64,000 bases of DNA from assembly GCA_949126835.1 (NCBI GenBank), contig OX421500.1, forward strand, positions 18,942,667-19,006,666, written 5' to 3'. The position numbers and the translations under genes are program-made. Under the pieces are notes generated by a model. That model was given only the letters and a program-made list of their open reading frames with translations, was not told where the DNA came from and did not search any database. Below are positions 1 through 11,161 of this stretch, piece after piece (within the stretch, counting starts at the first letter, position 1; each line of letters begins with the position of its first letter). This stretch comes from Anisus vortex. Taxonomy: Eukaryota; Mollusca; Gastropoda; Planorbidae.

Positions 1-168
1 AGGGTTCTCTATAATAGGCATAAAAATAAAATAAAAAAGAAGATGTGTTTAAATTTTCTAAGAAAAAAGTCAATGTTCATAATATTTTTTATGATTTGAA
101 CAATATATAAATTTACAATAAATACGATATGCTTTTTTTAAAAATCTAAATTATTACTAAATGATTAC

Positions 169-454
169 CTGAGCTCATAATTTCTTTATAAACATGTTCA
201 TATTTAATTTTTAGACTTTTCATAAATACAGAAAATGAATCTCCGGGCCCAGAATTTTGAATTAACTTTATCAGGAATTTCGTGCGTTTAGCTCTTGTTT
301 TTGTGCACTGTATTTGGTCTTGTTCATCCCGATTAATTACATTGTGTTGATATAAATAGTCAGAAATGTCCCATGGGTCGATCTGATCGATTAGTAAAAG
401 ATAATTTTCACGAACAGTCCGTTCATCTTCAGGTTTAAAATTTCCTTTAGGCAT
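169..454 (-). CDS. CARD-domain exon (partial gene, 5' part)
   Basis: The exon encodes about 95 residues that fit a caspase recruitment domain. It is a run of amphipathic helices with the hallmarks I know from the family: an acidic 'DPWDISDYL' helix, a 'TRAKRTKFLIKLI' helix and a 'GPGDSFSVFMKSL' segment. CARDs bind other CARDs to build signalling complexes in cytosolic immunity and apoptosis. The frame stays open to 146, but a good donor (CAG|GTAATC, intron from 168) suggests the exon ends at 169 and the gene continues beyond the left edge. The ATG at 454 is preceded by a pyrimidine-rich TTTTTTAG, so this may be a second exon; a possible donor for a 5' exon lies at 842/841. Which CARD protein this is (caspase, adaptor, RIG-I-like, IAP) cannot be decided from one domain. 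Confidence 0.8.
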
Positions 455-937
455 TCTAAAAAAGAACTAAAAAAAAAGATATTATTAGAATTGGCTTGCT
501 TACTCAGACTCCCTATAACTTCAATCAAAACTACATATTTCATTTACATTTACCAAACAAACAAAAAAACAACAATATACTATTTTAAAAGAGAAATAAT
601 TAGATATTCTGCACACACCAGTTGACAGTCAATGTCGTGGCAGCAGGATAAATGTAAAATAGTATATGCAAGCATACACTTGTAAAGTTCATTAATATAA
701 CCTTTTTTCAATGTTTTAATGTAAAATTATAATAGTATGTTACAATACACTTTTACATTATGTCTATTTTATAGTAAGCCTACTAATATTTGGGCAATAT
801 AAAATAAAGTGAAATTACCTTAAGTGAAAAAAAAATCTTACTTTATTTTCCTGTTGAACGAATTCCAAGAAACATACAAACTGATGTGTCGAACTCTATA
901 ATATTTTAAATTCACAACCAATTCAATACTAAAAGAG
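455..937. other. AT-rich flank upstream of the CARD exon
   Basis: No coding frame recognised. On the minus strand a donor-like AAA|GTAAGA lies at 842/841 and could end a 5' untranslated exon of the CARD gene. This is weak evidence. Confidence 0.3.
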
Positions 938-963
938 TATATATATATATATATATATATATT
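938..963. repeat. (TA)n microsatellite
   Basis: Perfect alternating TA over about 26 bases. Confidence 0.95.
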
Positions 964-2329
964 AACAAACTCACGGTAATTATATATATTGACCTATTAA
1001 GTTAGCAGGATATTTATATTTTTTAATGGCTTTGACCTTACTCTAGGTGAAGTTAGAGATGTGCGTCAGCTGGCCTTATTTGTGTCTTATGAACTCGTTT
1101 TCTTTTCTTTTCAATTGAACCCATAAAGCCAAGGAACATTTTACCCACGTCTGTCACGAAAATCACAGCGGTGTTTTATAACCCTAAACACCCTGACCCC
1201 CCCCCCCTTGTCCCCACATTCTTACCATTACTATCACCTTTGACGAGGTACACATATTTACGCACTGTCAAACATATACATACATGATTTTTTAAAAATA
1301 CTTTACAACAGCCAACATCTAGAACAGTTAAATCAATAATGCATTATTATCTTAGACAATCGATTTAGAATGGTATATAGTACGCCATAGTACATGTGGT
1401 GCTATGCCCTATAGAATTTAAAAGAAATTCCTTGTGTAAATCGATTTCGATTGACGTATACAAAAACAAAATTAAATGTCTTAATCTTAGTGTAGGCTAA
1501 ATGAAAACGGATAAAGCTAGGTGATATAATGTAAGACTGTTAACAATAAATTAATGTCATGTCAAGTTTGCGTAAGACGAGATATCATTTCATGGAAATG
1601 TAAAGCAATGACATAGAAAAAGTACACATAGCATTTAACAATTATGCATTTTATTTGTGGATCATTTTTTTTGCCAAATGTCTTAAAGATAATGTTGTAA
1701 CCCGGGTTGAACACCAGTCTAAAAAAAATACTTTTTTAATTTGGCTTGCCTGACAATTTTATATTACACTTTCAGATTCACTTGTGCGTTTTGAAGATCA
1801 AATCTTGTTTAAAAATTGTATTTGGTTATTAAAATGATAGTTAAACCATCTCAATATGTAAACATCTCAACTATGATGAAAAAAAATATGCATAATTAGA
1901 CAGGTGTCAAAAACGAAAGTTTTTCTATGGTATTTTAAGAATCCTAGCTACCAACAGCCCTAAAATAAAGTTCTGCCGAGTTACAGGCACACTAGTTTTG
2001 CATACAAATTATTTAAAACCTTTTTTTTTCAAAGAGTGGATATTTCTATCGGGGCTAATTTCTGTTGTCTTTGAATATGTATTTTATTGTCATAACAAGC
2101 TGACACGTATTCATTTTTTACTTTGTCTGAAAGCGATATGTATTAAAGTACGTTGCCCCTTTGGCTGTCGAGCTGTCGTTTTCTTTGCTCATAACTCATA
2201 AATGCTATGCTTAATGACATGCTCCTATACAATTCCACTTTAATTCTACAAAATTATAGACATCAATTCTTTGAGTTAACTACAATGTAAGGGAGAAGTG
2301 GTCACCAGGTTAACTTTAAGTCATGATTA
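964..2329. other. Intergenic, nothing recognised
   Basis: AT-rich sequence with a run of 11 C at 1197-1207. Open frames here are short and show no family signature. Confidence 0.5.
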
Positions 2330-2880
2330 GCCTAAGGCTAAGGCCTACTATTTTCGTAGAAACAGCAGAAATTAGTAATATGATTAAATTAAATATGATA
2401 CTAGATTTGAATATAAATGATAGTGGATAAACTGGATAGGCTAGGGAAAGCCTACTAGGCCTACAATTACATTATAAATTATAACTCGAACTGGATAGGC
2501 CTAGTCAGGAGTCTAGGCTACATATAATTTACCGGTCATGATTAATTCAATTATTTTCTGATACCGATACACTGACAGACATACAGATAGTCTACACCAG
2601 TCTTCGACAACTCTATAGTAAATAGTAACTCTATAATATTAATATACTAATAATAGCCCTAATAAAAGTTAATAGGCCTAGACTATATTAATAGGCAATA
2701 GGTGCCAATAGGTCTACTATAAATAAATAATTATTATTGTCAATAGTTCTACGAAAATTACAAATACTATTACAGTAAAGTCTAAAGTATTATGTAAAGC
2801 AATGTATACGCATGCCTACCTTAACAATTATATAGACCTAAAATTATTCCAAACCATATACTTAGTAGGTTATTATAATT
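2330..2880. repeat. TAGGCCTA-rich low-complexity region
   Basis: The palindrome AGGCCT, usually inside TAGGCCTA, recurs among TATAA-like words (for example near 2341, 2457, 2497 and 2670). There is no fixed period, so it is not a classical tandem repeat. Similar clusters occur at 4800-5330 and 40380-41490. Confidence 0.6.
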
Positions 2881-3154
2881 ATAAATTCATTCATTAAACT
2901 TGACTACTAGACACACAAAGACTTAATTGTTTTGATATTGTAAATATTTTTTTTAACTTTAGAAAGGAGATAACTTTCGATTTGAAATTTAAAACAATGA
3001 TTATTTAGATTTGGCTTTCGTTTTTTACTTTATTTTGGCTACAATATTTTGCTGGCCAAAAAATGATGTCTTTGCTTATCTCTCCCTATATCATTGGAAG
3101 TGCTAACTTAGGTGTTCTGGCGGACGCGCACATTCACGACTACCAATGTGCCTC
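2881..3154. other. Intergenic, nothing recognised
   Basis: AT-rich with no coding signature. Confidence 0.4.
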
Positions 3155-3830
3155 TTATCAGGGAACTATCGATTAAGATGTGATAATTACGGCCCTTGGT
3201 AATTAAAAAACGCCGCTTTTGCAAGCTAATTATGGCTATACAAAATTAAAATTAGTTAATTAATTAAGTATACAATAAGGACAATTACTCTTTCGCAGTA
3301 AGTAAATATGCGTTCCTTGCAAGATAATTTTAACAAAAAAAAAAGAAGATATTTACGGCATTTTGTTATAAAAAACACATTTTTACAAGCTAATTATGGT
3401 TATACAAATTAAAATTAGTTCATTAATTAAGTATAAAATTAAGAAAATTACTGCCTCCAAGTAAGTAAATATGCGCTGCTTACAAGAGAAATTTAACAAA
3501 AAAGTAATAATTACGGCCTGTAGTATTAAAAAAACACTCTTTTACAAGCTAATTATGATTATAAAATTGTAAATTAGTAAAGTATAAAGTAAATAAAATT
3601 AATGTATCGAAGTAAGTAGAGAATTATCGATTAAAATGTGTTAATTACGACCCTTAGTAATTAAAAACGCCCATTTACCAGCTAATTATGGCTATAATAA
3701 TTAAAATTAGTTCATTAGTTAAGTATGAAATAAAGAAAATCACTGCTTCCTAGCAAGTAATAATGGCACCTTATTAGAGAATTATCGATTAGAACCCCTT
3801 AGTAATTAAAAACATGTATCAAATATGATT
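3155..3830. repeat. Diverged tandem repeat, unit about 130-165 bp
   Basis: Four to five imperfect units in direct orientation. Each holds CTATCGATTA, then AATTACGGCCCTTNGTAATTAAAAA, then AAGCTAATTATGGNTATA, then AAAATTAGTTNATTAATTAAGTAT. The AAGCTAATTATG landmark recurs at about 3223, 3387, 3546 and 3679. Units differ by many substitutions and by length, so the array is old. Confidence 0.8.
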
Positions 3831-4799
3831 AAATTGTGATAAACACATGAAATGTGACGTTTTACACGGGCATTCGTTGCTACTGTCCCACTTGTGAGAC
3901 GCTTGTTTGACACTTGATAAAACGAAGTCATTGTGTTTTTTTTTTTAATTTCTATTATTATCATTGATAGATAAATGATGAAATTATATATACAATGCAA
4001 AAAAACAAATTTTTGTATTCATAAGGCATATACGTATTTAAAAGGATTTTTTTACGAAATGTCCCACATATGGGACAATAGCAGAAAATGGGTTAAAATA
4101 TTACAAAAAATATCTTGCCCCCCCCCCCCCCCTCCATAGAAAATTTTCTGCGGGCACCCATGAGAACAACGATTTTTCATCAATAAGCTTGTTTAGTAAA
4201 AATGAAATTAATAATATCATAGGTGTAGGAAGTTTCTAACAAGAAAAATTGTAAAGGGGTAAACGGGGAGAAATAGTCTTGGTCACTCAACTGTGATACG
4301 TGCTGACCGGTCTAGTTGAATTCAGTCTCGTAACACAAGTACAAAACAATATAAGACGGAATAACTACAACTAGGTAACAACTGATTCAATGTATGTGAA
4401 AAAAAATATCGCTTTGCTATGAAAGAAAACGTAAAGTTTTGTAACAAAAAATCAATATTCCACATGTCTTTTCCTTACTTTTCACCGCTTCAGCGAACAT
4501 TAATAGTCGTGCAACTGAATTTGTGCCGTACATATATATAGCTGCGGAGTTCTCTTTGAATCACCTGTCAATAAAGACTCTATAAATATTTCTATAGTAT
4601 GCACGGGCTACCCACGCCGCTTCCAGATAATGTTCATGGAACCGGATACTCAATAACAGTGCGATTTCCTAGAACCCGGACCTAACTTAAAGACCCCAAA
4701 GCCCGTTTCCGGTTCCATTTCTAGGATAAATATTATTTATAACAAATATTTTATCTTTTAACGATTTAATTTAGAGAGAAAAAAAAAGGGTACTACGAA
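3831..4799. other. Intergenic, no gene recognised
   Basis: Contains a run of 15 C at 4118-4132. From 4292 to 4658 there is an LTR-like stretch (starts TGTGATACG, TATA-like at 4532-4540, AATAAA at 4570-4575, ends AATAACA), but it has no matching target duplication and no second copy in the window. Confidence 0.35.
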
Positions 4800-5335
4800 A
4801 TAATTAATTTAAAGTTAATTATAGCCTAGCCTTTAGCATTATAGCGTAGGTATAGGCCTATGCGGCTATGCCTATGGTCTATAGGGCTATGCTATATATA
4901 TATATATATATATTTAATAATTTGTAGTGTAGGCCTAGGTCTATTGTTTGAGTTTGCTTATTAGTTGGCCTAGCCTAGCTATGTTTAAACTTTAATCTAA
5001 GGGCCTACATGTTAGGCCTATGTTAACTATGTATTTTTATTTGTAGACCCTAATTATATAGTATAATTGGCCTAATATTAAATCATATCAGGTTGGAATT
5101 GAATTGGCATAACGTAGGCTATGACACATATAGTCACATAGGCATATTAAAGGCCCGCTATTATTTGCCTTTAATTATGAGCTCAAAAGATGTAATAAAT
5201 AAACTAAGACTTATGGGGGGGGGGGATAATGCAAGGGGGAAAAAGTGCACAAATAAGGAAAATAGCATGGTAATTCAAAACTGGTATCCCCATACTTAGT
5301 ACTATTGAACAATTTTTATTGTAGGCCTATTGAAA
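4800..5335. repeat. TAGGCCTA-rich region with (TA)n and (G)n
   Basis: Second cluster of TAGGCCTA-type palindromes (near 4856, 4931, 5013 and 5322). A (TA)n stretch lies at about 4893-4913 and 11 G at 5215-5225. The weak plus-strand frame across 5093-5299 starts at TTG and shows no family signature. Confidence 0.55.
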
Positions 5336-5585
5336 TATCAATAGTGAAACACAAAATTGATTCATTTAATATTCCTATGAAAAAAAAAACTGAACAAAAA
5401 AACAAGAGGAGATGGGGTAATGTGTTGCTTATATGCTTCCTCCACCCCCTTCTGTGTCTCTGATATTTGTAGTCAATATGAAATGTGTTAAACAAGTTTT
5501 AACATTTTTGTATAGAGTTTTCAATCTCTATCCTTTTTTAACAAGCCTAAACATAATATAGTCAGTCATATAAAATATTGTTAGT

Positions 5586-5765
5586 TTGAGGGTGTCCCTG
5601 AGTCTAACCAGCTCTGATGGGTAGCCTACCTGACCTTAGTTGGGGTAAAGTAAAGGCGGCTGTGCATAGTGCTGGTCACACAATCACCTAGTATGCCGTG
5701 GCCACGGAAACTGGTGATGGATACGTCACCAGCCTTATTATCAGTTTGCTGTAAGTAGACAGACA
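5586..5765 (+). mobile_element. Headless (5'-truncated) SINE copy
   Basis: This stretch matches, with scattered differences, the body of the complete SINE at 51497-51762. Both share GGGTGTCCCTGAGTCTA, CAGCTCTGATGGG, GGGGTAAAGTAAAGGCGGCT and CTAGTATGCCGTGGCCAC in the same order. The tRNA-related head present in the complete copy is missing here, the usual outcome of incomplete reverse transcription. Confidence 0.8.
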
Positions 5766-5936
5766 AACTTCACTTTTTCAAATATTCACTATTGTTTTCT
5801 TAATATGAATGTATTAAAATTAATCTAGGAACCATAGTAACATTTTCTTTATGTTTCAATGTATATTGCCTGTAGATTTACAATGTCTTTTGTTTTAAAA
5901 AGTTTGAAAAATTAATTGTCGAAAAAAAAGTATAGT

Positions 5937-6008
5937 CTAACTGGAGAATCGAACCCTGGTCGCTCGTATAGAAGTCCACTACGTTTACCACTGAGCTATC
6001 GAAGACAC
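5937..6008 (-). tRNA. tRNA-like pseudogene (Arg-TCT-like)
   Basis: On the minus strand an internal box A (TAGCTCAGTGG) is followed about 35 bases later by a box B-like GGTTCGATTCT, and the sequence runs into eight T at 5922-5929, a Pol III stop. The middle reads GTGGACTTCTA, as in arginine TCT tRNAs. The acceptor, D and T stems pair poorly, so a working tRNA is unlikely. It could be a tRNA pseudogene or the head of a SINE. Confidence 0.45.
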
Positions 6009-6369
6009 ATGTCCGATATGAAAAATTATTAGACGGTATATAGGGCTAGGCCTAAATAGGTCAGTGATATCACGTGATTTCAAATTGACCAATGGGGATC
6101 TGCGGGGGGCCTAATACGGTCTTTTTATTTATATAGATTACAGATGATCCTTCTATAAGGTATTCTTCTACAATTTCTACATGAGAAGTAATAAAACAAA
6201 GAAACTGAAAAATTAAAACATTTACTTTTACAAATACATGTGTATGTCTACACAGTTTGGAATAAGGCCCATACATGTGTCTATTTCTGCATTTTCATTT
6301 TACTGCACAGCGATCAGGTTTAAGAGTATGTAAATCCTCTCAGTATTTTTATGTTTCTAAGAATTATGA
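6009..6369. other. Intergenic, nothing recognised
   Basis: No coding or repeat signature seen. Confidence 0.4.
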
Positions 6370-6705
6370 TGAGAATATCATGGACTGAAAATAAATCTAA
6401 TGTAGATGTGTTGAAAACAGCATGCACCTCAAGATAACTCATTAACACCATTAGGAACAGACAGATGAAATTCCTAGGACACATCTGTAGGAAAAACTGG
6501 TTTAGAAAGACTGGTTTTGTAGGGGAAAATATCTGGTAAGAGAGACAGAGGAAGACAAAGGCTGACATATGTAGAAAGCCTGAACGAATGGGCCACGAAC
6601 AACAACATAGTAATAATAAATTTCTCCAAAGAGCTATCAACAGGAAATAATGGAAAGTCATGACCGCCGATGTCTGTTCCAGACCTCGCACCTAAAGAAG
6701 AAAAA
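6370..6705 (+). pseudogene. Non-LTR retrotransposon ORF2 C-terminal remnant
   Basis: The plus strand in broken frames encodes 'RNRQMKFLGHICRK', then 'KRDRGRQRLTYVESLNEWAT' and 'VPDLAP'. This is the tail that follows the reverse transcriptase domain in many metazoan non-LTR retrotransposons. Frameshifts and stops interrupt it. It directly precedes a second, different retrotransposon tail at 6712-7205, so two fragments were joined or inserted next to each other. The clade is not decided. Confidence 0.65.
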
Positions 6706-6711
6706 AAAATC

Positions 6712-7205
6712 CTTCTTTAATAGACAACTTCACATATCTAGGAGGTATAGTTCATAAGGAAGGGGGATCTGCAACAGATATTAAGGCAAAAATACAAAAA
6801 GCAAGAGGAGACTTTGCTATGCTAAAAAATATCTGGAAAACTAAACAAATTAAAACCAAAAAAAAATTAAGAACATTTTATTCTAACGTAAAATCTGTCT
6901 TACTGTATGGCTCAGAAAGTTGGAGGATTTCAACAAACTATAAACTTTTGTGAATGGCTGCCTAAGAAGAATAGCGGATATCAATAATTGGTATGCAAAA
7001 ATTACAAACGGAACTGTGTGGGATAGGCCACACTTTGAGAAACCAACTATAAAATTGACTAGACAAGCTCTTTCATCAAATCCCCAGGGTGCAAGACGAA
7101 TACGTAGACCTAAGAACACCTGGCGGAGAGAAGTAGAAAAGGATATGCAGCTGATTTTGAAAAACTGGAAGGAGTTAGATAAGATAGCCAGAGACAGGAG
7201 GATCC
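6712..7205 (+). pseudogene. Non-LTR retrotransposon RT C-terminal remnant
   Basis: The plus strand encodes 'NFTYLGGIVHKEGGSATDI', then 'KSVLLYGSESWRIS', then after a frame break 'NPQGARRIRRPKNTWRREVE' and 'WKELDKIARDR'. The YLGG, LLYGSE.W and RRPKNTWRR blocks are typical of the end of non-LTR reverse transcriptases. At least one frameshift is present near 6950, so this copy is dead. The open frame runs on into the 21-bp minisatellite that follows. Confidence 0.75.
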
Positions 7206-7207
7206 TC

Positions 7208-7650
7208 ACCGGACCATTCCCTCTCCTCCGCGGACCTTTCCCCCCCGACTCTTCCCCCACCCGGACTCTCCTCCCGGACCCTTCTCTCTCTTCCCCGGAC
7301 CCTTCCCTCTCTTCCACGGACAATTCTTTCTCTTCCCCGGACCCTTCCCTCTATTCCCCGGACCCTTCCCTCTCTTCCCCTGACCCTTCCCTATCTTCCC
7401 CGGACCCTTCCCTCTCCTCCCCGGACCCTTCCCTCCCCGGATACTTTCCTCGCCTCCCCGGATCCTTCCCTCCCCGGACCCTTCCCTCTATTACACGGAC
7501 CCTTCTCTCTCCTTCCCCGGACCCTTTCCTCTCCTCCCCGGACCCTTCCCTCTCTTCCCCGGACCCTTCCCTCTCCTCCCCGGACCCTTCCCTCGCCTCT
7601 CCGGACTCTTCCCTTCCCGCCAGAGCCCTTCCCTCACCCAGAAACTGACC
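7208..7650. repeat. 21-bp minisatellite, coding-like
   Basis: About twenty units based on CCGGACCCTTCCCTCTCTTCC, with some shorter 15-base units. On plus the unit reads SSPDPSL; on minus it reads EEREGSG, with both strands open over long stretches. The period being a multiple of three and the lack of stops explain the long frames on both strands (6950-7648 plus, 7351-7725 minus). I infer a repeat-driven open frame, not a gene. Confidence 0.9.
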
Positions 7651-8500
7651 TTCACCCGATCTCTTTCTCTTTCTTCCGGTCACAGATACTGTACCAGTAA
7701 TTACCACGTCTCGGTAACATCTCATTGACTACAGTATATACTTCATCAGTAACCATGTCTCGGTAGGCCCTCATAGGCTATGGTATCTGCCGTCCTCAAG
7801 TTTCCGAAAGACGTGTGGCACCCCACAAAGACCACGGTTACCCCCGGAGTTCAGGGGCACCTACACCCACCCTCTGGAGCCCAGCAGCCGACTTTCAGAA
7901 GAGTGCGGTATATAACAATTCCTGCTGACCAGCAGCTTGTGGAGTGGAGCACCCACCAAAAGCCACCCGGGCTGAACAAACTTTTCACTGAAAAGTCAAA
8001 CTGAATCAAAAACACCGGAAAGTCCGCATTTTCTCCGACAATTGACAAGTCTTAAATAGGCAATATTGGTAAAATTGCATTTCCTATATATTCCTGTAAA
8101 CAATCGTATAATTATATTTTTGGCATGTTTCAAGTGCATTGTTGAACTTTCGGGTTTCATTTTGTTTTGTTTACAATGGCAACCATTATGATTGAAAGCA
8201 GAGATGTACGCCTTGTTACTGAGTTAATGAACATTCACGAATGTTGAGAAATTCATTTCACTTTCAACAGCAAGTTCAGGCCGACTACAAATAAACAAAG
8301 GCTATAAGTATTATTGTGAGTATTGTCTTCAATATTAAAAGTGAGTATGCCAGAATTTATAGCAGAAAGCAGCCACTTAAAAAAAAATCTAATTTAGCGA
8401 ATAGGATCGGAAATTATGTGTCATCCACAATTTATGCATGCATAATATTTAAGACTCGTCATTTTACTGGCTTGGGCACTCCATATATATACATAAAGAC
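7651..8500. other. Unassigned region
   Basis: The GC content is higher to about 8040 and then AT-rich. Short frames at 7780-8004 plus and 7851-8048 minus have no family signature. It may be leftover of the neighbouring mobile elements. Confidence 0.35.
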
Positions 8501-8509
8501 TTATTACTG

Positions 8510-8699
8510 GCACGCATTGAGCCCAAAACGTGGGAGAGCCATGCTGGGGAACGCACCTCCTGGTGGTCCAAGGTGCGCCAGGGCACTCAAGCTGCAGAAG
8601 CCACCCTCACAGAAAGAAGTGAAGAGAAACGAGCCAGGAGAAAGGCGAGCGGCAGCGAAAAAGGAGACTGCGCCATCGTCCCTTGAGGATGGAAGGATA

Positions 8700-8700
<1 letters not shown>
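8510..8700 (+). pseudogene. Possible non-LTR retrotransposon 3' end
   Basis: One plus frame reads 'ERTSWWSKVRQGTQAAEA', then 'SEEKRARRKA', and ends near CCTTGAGGATGGAAGGATAC just before a TA array. That W..KVR / EKRARRK pattern resembles the last residues of some non-LTR ORF2 proteins. The match is short and I am not certain. Confidence 0.4.

Positions 8701-8701
<1 letters not shown>

Positions 8702-8739
<38 letters not shown>
8702..8739. repeat. (TA)n microsatellite
   Basis: Uninterrupted TA repeat of about 38 bases. Confidence 0.95.
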
Positions 8740-8741
<2 letters not shown>

Positions 8742-8742
<1 letters not shown>

Positions 8743-9557
8743 TAGCTCAGTGTTTAGCTCAGTGTTTAATGTTGGTATTATTATTACATTTATTAGCCAT
8801 CTGTTGAATCGTGTATTGAAATAATTATTGAAATACATTTTTCCAATCGTTTTCAAATATCGCTGCGTTGCATACATCTTTTACCTGTTTAGCTGTTTGC
8901 GGTTACATGTGTCTATAATAGAAAAAAAATGATGTTAATATCAATAGTAAAGTCAACAATTACTGCTACGTTCTTGGCCACTTTGATTTTACGCACACAT
9001 TTTTTTATTTAGAATCCCAGATGTTAAAGTTTCTTTAGTATTATTTGGCATGTCTGGAATAAGTTTTATTTCCATCACCCAGTAATAAATATTCTTGAAG
9101 TGTATCATTTTTAGTAAACAATTTGATGAAATTCCTATAAATTACTTTCTCGTCTATGCTTAATGTCTCAATATTGCAAAGGCACGCAAATGTCTGGTTT
9201 TCAAAAACTGCATCTATAATACTTTTTAAGATAATCCGATTATTTTCTATTTCTTTCCTTTCTGTTGTTTGAAGCTCGACATTTTGTTAAAAGACTTTCT
9301 TTATGTGAATTACACTACTTTAAGATTTGTGGATGCGTTTAGTTAGCAAAATGATTGCAATATTTTTTTTTTGGATCAGACAGGTTAGAACAAATAAAAA
9401 AGAAATGATATTAATAGATTGTAGCTAGGGCAGCCTAGGTACGTCATTTTCACTATGTTTTAATATCAATTAGCGTCAGAGGACGTCCAGCGAAGCAGAA
9501 AATTTTGGCGTCACCGTTTTCAAGCCGCCGTTTTGGCACTAAAAAAAAAACGTTTTC
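8742..9557. other. Intergenic, nothing recognised
   Basis: AT-rich. There is a short direct duplication of AGCTCAGTGTTTA at 8744-8768. Confidence 0.4.
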
Positions 9558-9800
9558 GACATGATGTCAGGTTTAGTAAAACATCCATGGTTATGATATT
9601 TACATGATTTTAGGTTTAGGAAAACATTCAAGGTTATGTTATTTACATGATGTCAGGTTTAGTAAAACATCGATTGCTGTATTATTTACATGATGTCAGG
9701 TTTAGTAAAACATCGATTGTTGTATTATTTACATGAGGTCAGCTTTAGTACAACATCGCTTGTTATGTCATTTACAAGATGTCAGGTTTAGGTTCAACAC
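9558..9800. repeat. 43-bp tandem repeat, 5-6 units
   Basis: Units based on ACATGATGTCAGGTTTAGTA followed by AAACATCGATTGTTGTATTATTT. Unit starts fall near 9559, 9601, 9644, 9687, 9730 and 9773, an almost exact 43-bp period. Middle units are the most alike. Confidence 0.9.
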
Positions 9801-10599
9801 AGTAATGTCTATTCCACTGTTAGATTATACATACTTTTCATTCACTGAACACTATTTTAAAATGTTTCTGTCTTTCATGTCTTTCTACTAATATAGTCTA
9901 TATTCATGGTGTACACATAAATATTATATGAATATGTACACGCTTCAGTATTGATCTTGCAAAGGTTAGATCTGTTTGTTATATGACAAAAAAAGTGTTT
10001 TAAATTCTCAACACATCTGTCTAAAATTATGATACCTTAAATCTCCCCTCTTGGCTATCGCACATAAAATCATTAAAGTGTAAAAGTATCGATTAACTAG
10101 CTTTGAGTGCCATTCTAGTATGCAGCGATATAGAGTAAGTAGGCCTAGGCTACTAAGCTAACAGGGAGAACTGTTAGCCTGTAAGGCTCATAGGTCTATA
10201 ATTGTAAGTGTCTCCGGCGAAAAAAAAAAAAAAAAGAGATCCTAAATGCTAAAAAAAATTATTAGGCTCTATTTTAATACTAGATGCTTCTTTGCATATT
10301 TAACAAATTGTTTAAGTACACATACAGGCTCCCAGTGCCAATAGAGATTGTAGGAGGTTTTGGGGCATCTTCTCTTAGCTTTATAGCAACAATTAAATAA
10401 ATAGTTGCGTAGTTGCCGATTTAATATTAAATTGTAATATTCATGGGCCCCCTAAACTCTTATGGGCCCCGGTACGGCGTACCAGCTGTACCCTTCTCTC
10501 GTGGGGCAAGTTTATATCTATTTTGGTCTATCTATCTATATCTTTATAACTTTATATTTCTATATGTATCTATCTATCTATATATCTCTTTTTATTATA
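9801..10599. other. Intergenic, nothing recognised
   Basis: AT-rich with an A-run near 10220. No gene signature. Confidence 0.4.
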
Positions 10600-10748
<149 letters not shown>

Positions 10749-11161
10749 CAAGGACTACTTAAGACAGGACGTTCAAGCTTGGATTTATGACTTCCTAGCT
10801 AAGGCCAGTTTTTTTAACAGTAACGATACACTCCCTTTTACGAAGTGATATGATGTAAACTATTATTAAGTAGCTAAAACAATTCTTTACTAATATGTTT
10901 CATTGTATTAATGGTTTATGTCATTTTCATTTATTTAATGACAAAGAACGATCTAATAGCCACTAAAATGTCTTAATAATTACCAAGCAAGAGCGCACTT
11001 TTTTTTAAGGAGTATGAATAGAAGGCACAGTTTGGTTCCAACATGGATACTTGTTGTTGTTGGATTTTACTTCACTGTGTTTGTTTTTAATTTTTCGATC
11101 GTGTATTTTTATCAAAATGCCTAATAAATGTGGTGTAGTTAATTGTAAAGGTAAATATAAT

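Noticed and set aside
1998..2201. 67-codon plus-strand frame
   Set aside because: No family signature, AT-rich context and no splice or promoter support. It looks like chance.
4292..4658. LTR-like stretch (TGTGATACG ... AATAACA with TATA and AATAAA)
   Set aside because: Flanks TCAAC and GTGCG do not match, there is no second copy in the window and no internal domain. The signals are too common in AT-rich DNA.
7351..7725. 124-codon minus-strand Glu/Gly/Ser-rich frame
   Set aside because: It is the antisense reading of the 21-bp minisatellite. Open only because the period is a multiple of three.
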